DNA of 64,000 bases from Ephemerocybe angulata (lineage: Eukaryota > Basidiomycota > Agaricomycetes > Agaricales > Psathyrellaceae). The stretch is taken from contig JAACJK010000064.1 of the NCBI GenBank assembly GCA_013368325.1, positions 469,886 through 533,885 of the forward strand, read 5' to 3'. Both the position numbers and the translations under genes were made by a program. Shown in pieces: positions 32,287-43,031 of this stretch (positions are counted from its first letter, which is position 1; every line of letters begins with the position of its first letter). The notes below the pieces were generated by a model, which searched no databases, was not told the DNA's origin, and saw nothing but the letters and a program-made list of their open reading frames with translations.

Positions 32287-33514
32287 ATGGTGCCTCCAAC
32301 CACAGGTGCGAGTGCAGACACAGATTTACTCTCTTACTGATCATGGGCACCTGCAACAGATTCAGCCCCGGAGGTCGACAGAAACGCAAGCGAAACTCAG
32401 AGCAAAGAATTCTGGGACAGGCTAACCGCCATTTTTTGCGATGTTCTCTTCTCTTATGCAAATGAAGAAGCGGCGAACAGCGTCGTCGAGGAGAGTCTCA
32501 AGCTCTGCGAAGGTTCAAACGAGCTGCTTGCGAAGGCTGTACAGACGAAATTCTTCGCCAAACAGACACCATTCTTCATGATTATAACCAATCGTCGCGA
32601 CACATCAACCGAGTTATCGTCAAAACCTCGAAGCCTAGTCCCTCCGCTCCTCACCAAGCTCTTCGAAATTTGTGGTGATCTTCAAGAAGACACCCAGAAG
32701 GACATCCTGCAGGCACTTTTGGCGAAGCCCGACTCGGTCGACCTGTATCGTCACGTCAAGCACAAACTCCCATTGTTCGATCTTGTCGTGCCCCCCTCCT
32801 TTTTTTGTGGTCGTGATGAGGAACTGGAGGCGCCCACATTAACCACATCCTCATCGGCCCCAGATGTATTCATTGCGACGTTCATGATCCCAAGATTCTA
32901 CGACAAGATGCTAGTTGACAAACTGGTGGCTTTTCAGTTCATGGCTATAGGTGCGTAGACCTCCCCCTAACCTGCATTGTGTCACTGAACTGAAGCTCGT
33001 TCCGGATTATAATTTATCAGGGAGCTTGTGGACATTAAAAGCCCTCCCTGTTGAAGATGAGGGCGATGAACCAGACTCGACGACTTTACGATGGTGCTTT
33101 GAGCTTAGTGAGACCTATACGAAGCACAATTACCAAAAACACCCCCCAGGTGCTTTAGTGAGGACAGCATTGGTCGCCCTGAGGACGGATACAGGTAAGT
33201 TCACGGAGGACAGGGCTCCGAGGGAGCTAGATATCCGCAGGATTGCTCAAGATTCTTATAACAGGTCTTTTGCACTCTCAGAAGTTCCAAGCAAACTGTG
33301 GACCTGTCCCGCTGACCATGCAGCTACGCTTGAGCGGGGCCATGTCCCAATTCCATTCGTGAGTGCCTCATCAAGCCTTTCTATCACGACGATCTGATAA
33401 ACCATATATTTCCAGGAACACCTTAGTGTCTGGAAAAAACAGAGTGCTGAGTGGTACGATCACTGTGTCCGATGCGCTTGCTCCTCCTCCGGCCCCTCCG
33501 ACGTTGTTCAATAA
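32287..33514 (+). CDS. Hypothetical protein, unrecognised
   Basis: I do not recognise the family. Four exons: 32287-32305 (19 nt), 32360-32950, 33021-33358, 33416-33514; phases close and give 348 aa. The protein begins MVPPTTDSAPEVDRNASE, is mostly helical in the first half (FWDRLTAIFCDVLFSYANEE, LLTKLFEICGDLQEDTQKDI), and in the second half has a possible beta-rich segment (DVFIATFMIPRFYDKMLVDK, LRWCFELSETYTKHNYQKHP). It ends with WYDHCVRCACSSSG. No signal peptide or membrane segment. It converges with the muskelin gene, 160 nt apart. The first exon is inferred from frame and a good branch point, so the N-terminus is less certain. Confidence 0.65.
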
Positions 33515-33673
33515 AGGCTGGCCCTTTTCCGGCAAGCCAAAGCTCACTGGCTGACAACCATCGCTGTGAAAGAGCCTCGCAGGCCGCTGTCAATATTGCA
33601 CGGGAATCGGGATATATTGTACAGGGATATCTGGACGAACATACATGGGTATACTTACACAAATTTATGGGAT

Positions 33674-36600
33674 TTATGCTGTGGTATCGACAACGCCGTC
33701 AACTCCATCCTGGTTCACCATATCCAACAAATCGCCAACAGGCTCCTTCTGGCTCTCAGCCACAAAACGGAGCAGGTTGTTGAAGACATCTGTCCGCTGT
33801 TTGTACCTCTCCGCCGTGAGCGACATGGGCCCTTCCAATATCGAGGCGTCAGAACTTTGCTTCCCACCATCTCCTCGCGCCGCGGCTTTGGATGCTGCTA
33901 TCTCGAGGGGATCGATGATACCCCTCAGCGTATCTGCAGTCCCTCGGCCAGGTGCTGCCATATACGCGTCACCGTCGGCATCCACCTCTCCTTCACCGCG
34001 CTCTTCTTCTCCCGGCAGGTGGCTGGTCCACGTACCACCGTTGCTTCCATCGGAGCTATTGCTCTTGCCGCCCCTGGAATTCGAAGAGTCCCGCGAGGAG
34101 GCGAGCGACGAAGACCACGAGTCTCCTGAAGGTGCGGCCGTTGTCCGCGAGAGACGCGCGGGCAAGGACAAGATTGATGCTGCTGGCTGAGGCGCGAGGA
34201 GGTGCGTGAGCAGGGAACGGAACGTCTCCGCTTCAGCTGGATTTGCGTGGTCGACTACACTCGAAACCTCGTTTTGGAGGAACTGCAAGGCTTTGACTGG
34301 TTCTTCCTGCTCGCACATTTCCCGGAACCTGAAAAGGAGGAGCATGATCAACCCGTGGTCAAAAACCTAGTTGAGTTCAAAGTAAGACGCACTGCTGCCG
34401 ACGGATACAGAATTTCGCCTGTCTGACGACTTCTTCCACGCCAGGCCTAAACATGGTGAAATTAGTTCACCATCCCAAGCAAGAAGCAGTCAATTTGATG
34501 TAGGCACCTCTTTAGTTTCATCATCCAAAGATCGTCCAAACGCTTATCCCTCGGCAGTGCCTCCTCTCCTTCCTGACTCTGAGTGGCAGCCGCAGTTGGC
34601 CCAGCCGAAGGTGCAGCGTCAGCAGGTGGGCTTGGGCTTGGCCTCACACTCGCGTTAGCACTGACGGTGGTACTCCCGTCCCCTCCCCCAGCCGATCCCC
34701 CACCCGCCGCCTCAACGCCCAATCCAAGACCGCCAGCATTTCCGCCGTGAATGAACACCCTTCTTGTAGGCGCATGGTATACTGCCTGATGGGCGAACCG
34801 CGGAAGGGGAACCTCAGTCGCTGATGTGTCTGGGTGTCTTCCGATTTGAAACCATTTGCCGGGTTTCGTGTCATATCGGAATGTCCAATTGGATGTGGAG
34901 GATCGCAGGACTGTATTCTTTGAACCCGTTGCAGCGTTTCGAGTCAAGCCACAGAAGCTGGGAAGGATAGTAAGTATAAGGGACGAAGGATTTCAAGCGA
35001 CCGGTAGCGCACATGTAGATTTCCTTGTAGACAGGATCGATGACCGCTCGCTGTGTGAAGCAAGGATCCGGACCACCTGATGCAGTGAAGTTTGAGAAGA
35101 GCTCGGTTGAACTGTTCGAGGTAATATCATAGACGTGCATGTCGGAGAGGTATCTGTCGTCCCGTTGGCCACCAAAGATATACAGTTGTTTTGCATTGGG
35201 TTCGAGTACCATCGAATGCCCTATCTCCATCTATAAGACCTTGGTTTTTTGCGAACAAGATTAGCACTGACCAAAGCGAGGGGGTATAACGTGAGATGAA
35301 GAGCTTCCAGTTGCATTGACATCCCCGTGCCTAGGTGAATAGACCATGTTAGATGCGATATTGAGGGGTAAATAGAGGTTGCTTACTGAAGTAGTTTCCA
35401 TTTGCTGGTACGAACGGTATAGCTATATAATCCAGAATAACTCGACTTCTCCCAGTCGCCATCAACGACCCTCCCACCGGAGACGTACAGGATTTGAGCC
35501 TCAGTATCCATGACCATTTGGTGATCAAACATCAGGGGAGGACCGCCTGAGGACTGTCCCAGGAGCGTATTAGCGCTGGTGAGTTTGGGAAACATCGTAA
35601 AGGCTTACTGCAGTATCGAAAGAGAGGAATACCCATTTTCCGGCGTCGATGCCCCTGGTCTGATAGCGATAGAATTCGGAGCAATAGGTTCTCGCAGTAT
35701 TCGAAGGTTGGGGTGTACCAGGTTGACTGGAAGGCGTGAACTGTTGACGCAGAGGAGACTGTTGCATAATGTATGGCATTCCCTGAGATGGAAGGATGGT
35801 TCCCTGGACCGCAGGCGTAGCTGAAGAAGGGGCGGCCGCCATGCCGTGTCTCGGTATTGTCGGGGCACGAACATCCGCATCGTCCAATCGACCAAGCAAG
35901 TAGACGTTCCCTGTCTTGACATCAAACACCATTTTGTGGCATGATCTGGGTCCTGGGGCGTTATGTTCGAGTGTTGTGCTGTGGCTGAGAATCTTCCATT
36001 TGTCTTCACGAATGTTATATACCCAAAAGTCATCGAGACTTTTACGGCCGTCCCACCCACCAAACAAGTAAATCAACTCATTTTCTGGGTCCATACACAT
36101 CGCGTGGCCGCCACGAGGTGAGGGAATATCGCCATCTGCGTCCGTGCCCAAAAGCCGCGCCCAAACTGCTTGGGGCTCGCACGAATGGATGTATTCGGTG
36201 AAGAGGTCTGCGTCTGACATGGAAGCCAAGAGTTGCTCAGCGCGATCCCAATTCCCTTGAAGCACCAGGCTCTCGTGGAGTTTCGTGATCATGGGGTTCT
36301 CCAATTTGATTCCTGAACGTTCGATTACCGCTTGGTAGGGAGTGAGTAAGCGGCGTTGTCGAAGGTGTTTGAGAATGTGTCGTAAAACTGTGGTTTCTCG
36401 ATACTTGAAATACATTAGTGCGCTGGATAGTATCGAGTAGGCTTCTACGTACCTCTTCATAGTCCGAGGTCATCTTATCAACGTACGATGACTCCGTGAT
36501 CCCTTTTAAAGCTACGTGCCAGATCGAAACATGGAAGCTTTGGCCATGGGCGCTAAGGGGGGCTGAGAAAGAATGGTTGGAGATGGGATGGCATTAAACT

Positions 36601-37179
36601 CACCTGAGAGGTTCGATCTTGACGTATCGAGTCGGAAAAACAACCCCGGAGCTGTTGATGTGGGTGATATCGAACGTCTCTGGCTCGACGTTGTTCTTGA
36701 GGCCCGCGTGTAGTACCTGCGTCATGCTATCTTCCGTGAGCCCGACGTACACCTTGAATTCCTTCACGTTGCATGGGTGTGCTGTGGTATCCGTTGGTTC
36801 AGTGAGATGCTACATGCAGACGACATATCCAGGACGCACGTTTCATGAACTGTGGCCAATGTCAGTCAGTCGGCTTCGGACAGAGACTTGACAAAGCTGA
36901 AGCTCGACAGGCTCACTTTGCCAAACGTGATCTGTTCTAAGCAGGAGTTAGGGAGACAGTATAAGCGGCCAGCTTTTATTACACACTAAGAATGGCCGGG
37001 GATTCAAGTCGGAGGAGTATCCATTGCTTTCCCGTCCCTTGATGTGCACCACTCCAACGACTACCCTGCTCCTGCGGCTTATCGACGAGGATGTTATCCG
37101 GCACATATTTTCCGCTGTGTGGGGTGGAGTCCGCGATCTTATATGACAGGATCCTTTCTTGAGGGGCAGGAGTGGCCAT
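33674..37179 (-). CDS. Muskelin (kelch, discoidin-like, CTLH)
   Basis: Muskelin is a kelch-repeat substrate-receptor subunit of the GID/CTLH-type E3 ubiquitin ligase. Twelve exons: 37179-36987, 36936-36917 (20 nt), 36849-36840 (10 nt), 36781-36604, 36552-36453, 36403-35609, 35553-35387, 35330-35272, 35220-35013, 34957-34508, 34446-34393, 34328-33674; total 962 aa, against about 735 in animals. In order: discoidin-like domain (LSYKIADSTPHSGKYVPDNI, then LVDKPQEQGSRWSG; HPCNVKEFKVYVG; SIWHVALKGI), LisH/CTLH-like helices (YRETTVLRHILKHLRQRRLL, LHESLVLQGNWDRAEQLLA), then kelch repeats (PSPRGGHAMCMD, LIYLFGGWDGRKSLDDFWVY, RFGHSMVLEP, YIFGGQRDDRYLSDM, PLPRFAHQAVYH). Low-complexity insertions (Gly/Ser-rich around residue 640; Ser-rich near the end) explain the extra length. 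Confidence 0.94.
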
Positions 37180-38769
37180 TGAGGTTTGCAGCAGAAGTAG
37201 TGTCAGAACGTGGTGGCGGGGAGAGGGAACTCGCGATTAGCCTGACGCAGGGGCTGGCGGTTTGATGGACTCGCGGTAAAGTTCTCACGCTTAATATGCG
37301 GGGCGCTAATTGGTGGGGCAGTGGTCATGCGGCATCGACCAGATCGGCGCTTAATCTACGAGATGGTATTATGGGATCCCTCGGATGTGGGCCATGTCTC
37401 CATGGTCTAAGCTCCGGTGCGCTCATATATTTGCCTTCAAGCTCTAATGTCTTAATCCCGTCGGTCACGGCAGAGAGTACGCACACAAACTGGGCGATCT
37501 GTCAATTCGAACCGAATTGTCGTGAGGAGAATAACTATCATCGGCATTATTGCGCTGAGTGTGCAAAGGAAGCAGGAGGACTATGAGGCGTGGATGAGCC
37601 CCATCATTGGCTTCTACATACCTGTTTGGGAAATGACTGAGCGCTTCGGACTTCCGGGGAGAAACGAGAGTCAAGGAAAAAATCAGGTTAACAACACTAT
37701 TCGGCAACACCCGAGGCTAGCCAGGGAGCCCAGGAGTGGGCGCCTAGCAAGGTAAGGCGGCTAGTGCCGCAACTGTTGGTTTCCGGAGAACCCGATACCA
37801 TTTTAAATGAAAGGCCAGGTAAGGTGTACTCTGACATGCCACATCCGGAATGGAGACGTGACTCGTACAGTGTAGTAGTCGTGTCTACGATGGCCTACGG
37901 GAGGAATCTGGGGTACGTGCGACTCACCTCGAGCTTGTTTCACAAGCACTACTAGCAGAGGATGATGAGCCTTCAAGCTTCAAATCTCAGGCCTCAGCGC
38001 TCAGCGTTAAATGTCATTGTCAAGCGCTAAGCGAAAGTTTGGTCTTGTATGGCTACGCCGTTTTGCTCAGAAAAAGTCCCGCTGGGACCGAGCAGGACCG
38101 TCACCACTTGTTCCTTCCCACCACCACCCGACCTGAAATGAAGAGCGCGCTGAAAGCCGGCTTATCGTCCTTATTTCAAAAAACAGACAGGACACACGCG
38201 GGTACATACTGCTATGCCCGTCGATCTTAGGCTCGAGTTTCCAAGCAACCGGCAGAAGACGCGCGGGCAATCGTACAACATCCTATGGTGTTCGTTCGAC
38301 ATCAAACCCCATGATTGCGATTCTCTCCTGGGCGCATATGCACTCACCCCGAACGGATTCCCGAGATTGGCAGGTGAATCATGGAGCGAGGAACTATCTC
38401 ATGAGGCCATGCTTCTGCTGTGCCACCACGAGCAGCCCACAAGCTTGTCCACCTAGGTCCAGCTTTACTTCCGTTGGATCTTGCGACTCGTCGACTGCTC
38501 TTATCGCAAACAGGGTATGCATCATTACGTTGCACGATTATCCAACCACACCCGTCAGCGCACTTGATTCTTCGAGAATCGAACCCAGAAGAGTTGCCGG
38601 AACCCTCCACAAGGTCGCTTCAATTTAACTTGTGGATGTATTAAGTGCGTATGGCGGCTTGTCATACAAACAGAATACCGACAGGATGCTCAGATCTCTG
38701 TAATTGGATTCCGGGATCGAATGGCAGATATCGTTCCCGTTCCCCATTTCGGTCTAGCGAACCTCCCGC
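37180..38769. other. Intergenic with a protease relic
   Basis: About 1.6 kb between muskelin and the first subtilase. Apart from the short protease C-terminal relic near 37530-37620 I see no coding feature. CGTTAAATGTCATTGTCAAG-type CTCAGCGCTCAGCG repeats near 37990-38035 are short and imperfect. Confidence 0.45.
37530..37620 (+). pseudogene. Relic of a subtilase (S8) C-terminus
   Basis: A plus-strand frame reads RKQEDYEAWMSPIIGFY, closely matching the last residues of the subtilases downstream ([17 protein letters not shown] and [16 protein letters not shown]). Upstream nucleotides also resemble the preceding YRFLFRALKV segment but are degenerate. No catalytic part is visible, so this is a truncated remnant of a third tandem copy, or a partial duplication. 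Confidence 0.7.
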
Positions 38770-38777
38770 TATATAAA
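38770..38777 (+). promoter_or_regulatory. TATA box of subtilase 1
   Basis: TATATAAA about 100 nt before the ATG at 38871, in the context CCGCTATATAAAGCTCGG. Confidence 0.75.
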
Positions 38778-38870
38778 GCTCGGACTCGCCTGAGGAAGCG
38801 TCATCGTCCCCGTCACCTGGCCATCGCCGTTGACAACGCGTTCTCCACCGTCCTTTAGAACCTGTTCACG

Positions 38871-41800
38871 ATGAAGTCCTTCGTTTACTTTTCGCTCATC
38901 CACTCTCTTCTGGGCGCAAGCTCAGTGCTTGCCGCCGTCCCGCTCTCTTCCGTCAAGCGCGTATCCAATGCACCCACCATCCCGAACAAGTTCATTGTTG
39001 AGGTCGACACCTCTGCCCAGATTCCCAACAAGCGTGCCTATGCTAGGGTACGGCTGCAATCCTCGTCTACCACTTGCCCTAGCTCACAAGTGTTTCTAGA
39101 CTATCGACGCTGTGTATGACTCCATCAAAGCTAGGGATGTCGACTTCGATGTCAATAAGGAATACGATCTGAGTGGGCTCTTTACTGGAGCTTCCTTGAC
39201 CATCAACGTGAGCTCAAACGTCTTCTCATCTCACTCACAAATAGTAGTCTGATCCTTCTCCGGAATTTGAACAGAGCGCACCTGTATGTAAATCGGTCTT
39301 ATGATATGTGCTTCCAAGTCTCACCGGTGCATCTTATTCCTAGGATGCCGTCGCACTTGATGATATCCCTGGTCTCAAGGCCATCTACCCTATCACTTTG
39401 TTTAAGCGGCCTGAGTGAGTGTCAAGCGTCCCGTCAACAGCTTCTCCGTTGTCTTACGACCTATAGCCCCGTCTCCAAGCACGTAGTTTCTTCCCCTCAA
39501 GATCCAGCTATCATTCCGGCCAAGTTCTCGACGCATGTTATGACAGTGCGTCGCGTTATCTTTAGTTGGAGCCACATGCTTATAATCTGGAAAAACAGGG
39601 GGTCGATAAAGTCCACGCGCGAGGCTTCTTCGGAAAAGGCATCAAGATCGGAATGTGAGTCTTCCCAGGAATGATGTTACAGCCTCCGTCCTAACTACAT
39701 CCAGTCTCGATACAGGTCATTTGGAAAATCCCCCATTCAATGTTAAGCGACTGATCGTGCTCCATCTGTATAGGTATTGACTATACCCATCCTTTGCTCG
39801 GAGGCGCCATCGGCCCAGGCAACAAGATCATCGGCGGATACGATTTTGTGGGTGACAACTATACCGGTCAGAACGAACCCACCCCCGACAACGATCCGTT
39901 GGACCAATGTCAAGGTGAGTTGCATTTCGAACCTAGAACCAGCAGCGTCACTAACCTGAGGGGATCGCCTAAGGCCACGGAACCCATGTCGCTGTGAGTT
40001 AGAGCCGTTCAACTTCGTCGCCCTCCCATTCTGACCTGCCTTGAAACATAGGGTATCATCGCTGCCGACCCGAACAATCCCTATAACATCACTGGTGTTG
40101 CATACGAAGCCTCTATCACTGCCTATCGAATCTTCGGCTGTGAAGGTAGCGTGGGCGATGACAGTAAGTGCCGTATAACCCCTTCCATTGTCCCGAGCTA
40201 AGCTTTGATTCAAGTCATCGTCGACGCGCTGTTGAAGGGTGTGAAAGATGGCCAAGATATCCTCACTCTTTCTCTGGGAGGTGCAGATGGCTGGACCTCC
40301 TCGGTCTCTGCTGTCGTTGCGAGCCGAATCGCGAAGAGCGGAAAGATTGTCACGATTGCTGCTGGAAACGATGTAAGGCGATATGGTGCCTTTACTATGA
40401 TCTTTTCTAACATGTTGGCAAATGCAGGGCACATCGGGATCCTGGTATACTTCCAGCCCTGGTAATGCTATCGACGCGATCTCTGTTGCTAGCGTTGAGA
40501 AGTACGTCCTTCGAACTTTTGGCTCGGATCGATACTAAACCGGGTGTAGCACCGTCATCCCTGTCCAGCAAAGCATCGTCAGCGGCGTTGAGCATGCGCC
40601 TATCCCTTATTTCTCCTTCGCGCCTCTGAACATCGATGGTGAATTCCCGATCTACGTTCTGACGCAAGACACCACCATTCCCAACGACGCGTGTACCCCT
40701 CTCCCTGCCAGCACTCCCGATCTTTCCAACTTTGTCGTCATTGTACGCCGCGGCACTTGCACTTTCGTTCAGAAGATCGAGAACATCAAGGCCAAGGGCG
40801 CTAAGAGGGCCCTCGTCTACGAGTAAGTTATAACTAATGAACTCTTCGAACTGCCTATGCTGACAAACTTGAAGTAACGGAAACGGTGCTACTGGAATCT
40901 CCATCCCCGATTTTCCTGTTTCCCTCATCTCGGCAGAAGATGGACTTTTCTTGGTCGAACAGTTCTTTTCCGGAGCGAAGGTTTCGCTTTCGTTCCCCAA
41001 GAACGGTGAAATTGCCAACGTTGCCAACCCCCGAGGCGGCTTGATGTCGACCTTCTCGACTTACGGACCCTCGAACGACTTCCAGTTCAAGCCTGCTGTT
41101 GGTGCTCCTGGAGGGAACATCCTTTCTCTTCTGCCCGTGCCATTGGGAAGCTTCGCGGTCGAGTCGGGTACCTCCATGGCCACGCCATTCCTCGCTGGCG
41201 CCGCGGCGCTCATGCTCGAGGTTAAGGGAAAGAACGCCGACACCGCCAGGGCTGCTCGCACATTCTTCCAGACCACCGCCGTTGTTGTTCGAACCACTGT
41301 CGACGAAAACTCTCTCCCTCAGACTGTTACCCAACAAGGCGCTGGACTCATCAACGTTTACGACGCCCTTTTCGCCAAGACAACTGTATCTCCCGGTGCC
41401 CTTGTCCTCAATGACACCGCGAACTACAAGCCCTTGTGAGTATCCAGTTGTTGCCGGCATTTTTCATATGACTTACATTGGATATTGTTCCCGATAGCCA
41501 AACCTTCACCGTCAAGAACACCGACAAGAAGTCGAAGGCCTACAAGCTCTCCCACGTCCCCGCTGGGACTGCGCTAACAGTACAAGCGGTACGTCCAATT
41601 CTAGTTATGCTATCTGCGTTGGTGACGCTGACGTCGTCGTAGAACTCGATCTTTACCTCTCTCGGCCCTGTTCCTCTCGTTGAGAACGCCGCCAGTGTCG
41701 TTCTCGCTCCTTCCAAGTTCACATTGTTCCCTGGGCAGTCCATTACTGTCGCGGCGCTCTTTACCCCTCCCAAAGGAGTTGACAGCTCTCGCTACCCCGT

Positions 41801-42533
41801 CTACTCCGGATTTATCAAGGTTGAAGGCCCGGGAGAGAACTACCATGTGACCTACGTCGGTCTCTCCGCCTCGCTCAAGCAGAAGCAGGTCGTCGACAAC
41901 ACCGATACTTTCTTCGGAGAAAAGATCCCGACTGTCCTCAACGCTGCCGGTGATTCACAGGTTAACCCCACTAACTATACCTTCGCCGGAAAAGATTACC
42001 CCAGCTTCTTGTATAGGTGCGGAGCGTTTCTCCTTCCTTGGAGTGGGATCCCGAAATAAGGACTCGCTAACCTCTTTCATTACATCTTAGGCTGGCATTT
42101 GGATCTCCCTTGGTTCGCCTGGACTTGGTTGAGCCGGATATCAAGGTCGCGACGACGCTTAACTCCCGAGGCCTCGGAGATGGACACTGGTTTACTTTCC
42201 CTTTCCCTATCAAGGGAAGCTCATCGTTCGCCAAAGTCAAGACGGTTGGTCCTCTCGCCGAGGTTGGCTTCCATACCCGTCACAATGAGGTGCGTCTTTC
42301 TATTTATCCGATATCCTCCCTAGTTGCTAACGCCAATGCTCTCTGCGCTGCAGAACCCTGACGACAATGGCTACAGCGTTATCGCTTTCGATTCACCGAA
42401 GTTTGCCAATGGCTCCACTATTAATAACGGGGCGTACCGATTCTTATTCCGCGCCTTGAAGGTCACGGGCGACCGAAGCAGGCAGGAAGATTACGAGACT
42501 TGGTTGAGTCCCATCGTTGGTGTCTTTGCTTAA
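38871..42533 (+). CDS. Secreted subtilisin-like protease 1 (S8, Vpr-like)
   Basis: Secreted serine protease of family S8 with a PA-domain insertion, about 900 aa in many exons (38871-39047, 39100-39207, a 9-nt micro-exon 39275-39283, 39344 onward). Signal peptide MKSFVYFSLIHSLLGASSVL; an I9-like propeptide (IPNKFIVEVDTSAQIPNK). Catalytic Asp in the DTG-IDYTHP block split by an intron before 39775, His in GHGTHVA (39971-39990, split by an intron), Ser in [18 protein letters not shown] (about 41164-41214). A PA domain (LSNFVVIVRRGTCTFVQKIE) lies between His and Ser, and an Fn3-like domain follows (FTVKNTDKKSKAYKLSHVPA). It ends SPIVGVFA. Such enzymes degrade extracellular protein; induction by nutrient status is usual in the family, not shown here. 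Confidence 0.95.
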
Positions 42534-42923
42534 AATACTTTCGTTCCAGGACGCTAGACTAGTAGAACGAACGAACAATCCCTCTTTACGGGGAGCTCGA
42601 CTTGTACAATTGTGTTGTTATTATCACTCATGAAGATACCCATGCGACTCGCTCCAAGGGGGCCTTGAGACGCACGTCCATTTCGCGGTCAGGGGGCATG
42701 GCTGGGCGATGGGAGCGACGATTTAACTTCCCGCGCATGTTCTCAGAACGCAGAAGACTTCGCGAAGAAGAACAAGAGTATCACTTTCCTTCCCTTCTGC
42801 GGTAACTTTCCCCACCCCCGAGCTTCGAACATCGCAATTAGAGCTGCTTGTTTCGTGCGTCGGCACGAGCAAGCTCGCTTTCGAATCGCGAAGCCAAGGC
42901 TTCTTCTGGTGAGAGTCTGGAGA

Positions 42924-42929
42924 TATAAA
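42924..42929 (+). promoter_or_regulatory. TATA box of subtilase 2
   Basis: TATAAA in GGAGATATAAACTCG, about 103 nt before the ATG at 43032; the same spacing as in subtilase 1. Confidence 0.7.
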
Positions 42930-43031
42930 CTCGACTGACAGCACTTGTGAAGCTATCCTGGTTCATATCTCCCCGGACCTGTCGAGCGGACATTTGTGCC
43001 GCTTAGGTCCCCACTACTGTCAACTGGCGAT

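Noticed and set aside
32951..33020. Short frame start MRRPPPNLHC before the second half of the hypothetical gene
   Set aside because: It lies inside a clear GT-AG intron (GTGCGT to TATCAG, with a CTAAC branch point) that joins the two halves in phase.
33195..33250. Possible GTAAGT-AG intron in the gene at 32287
   Set aside because: Splicing it would shift the frame; reading through keeps a sensible protein and phase into the next exon.
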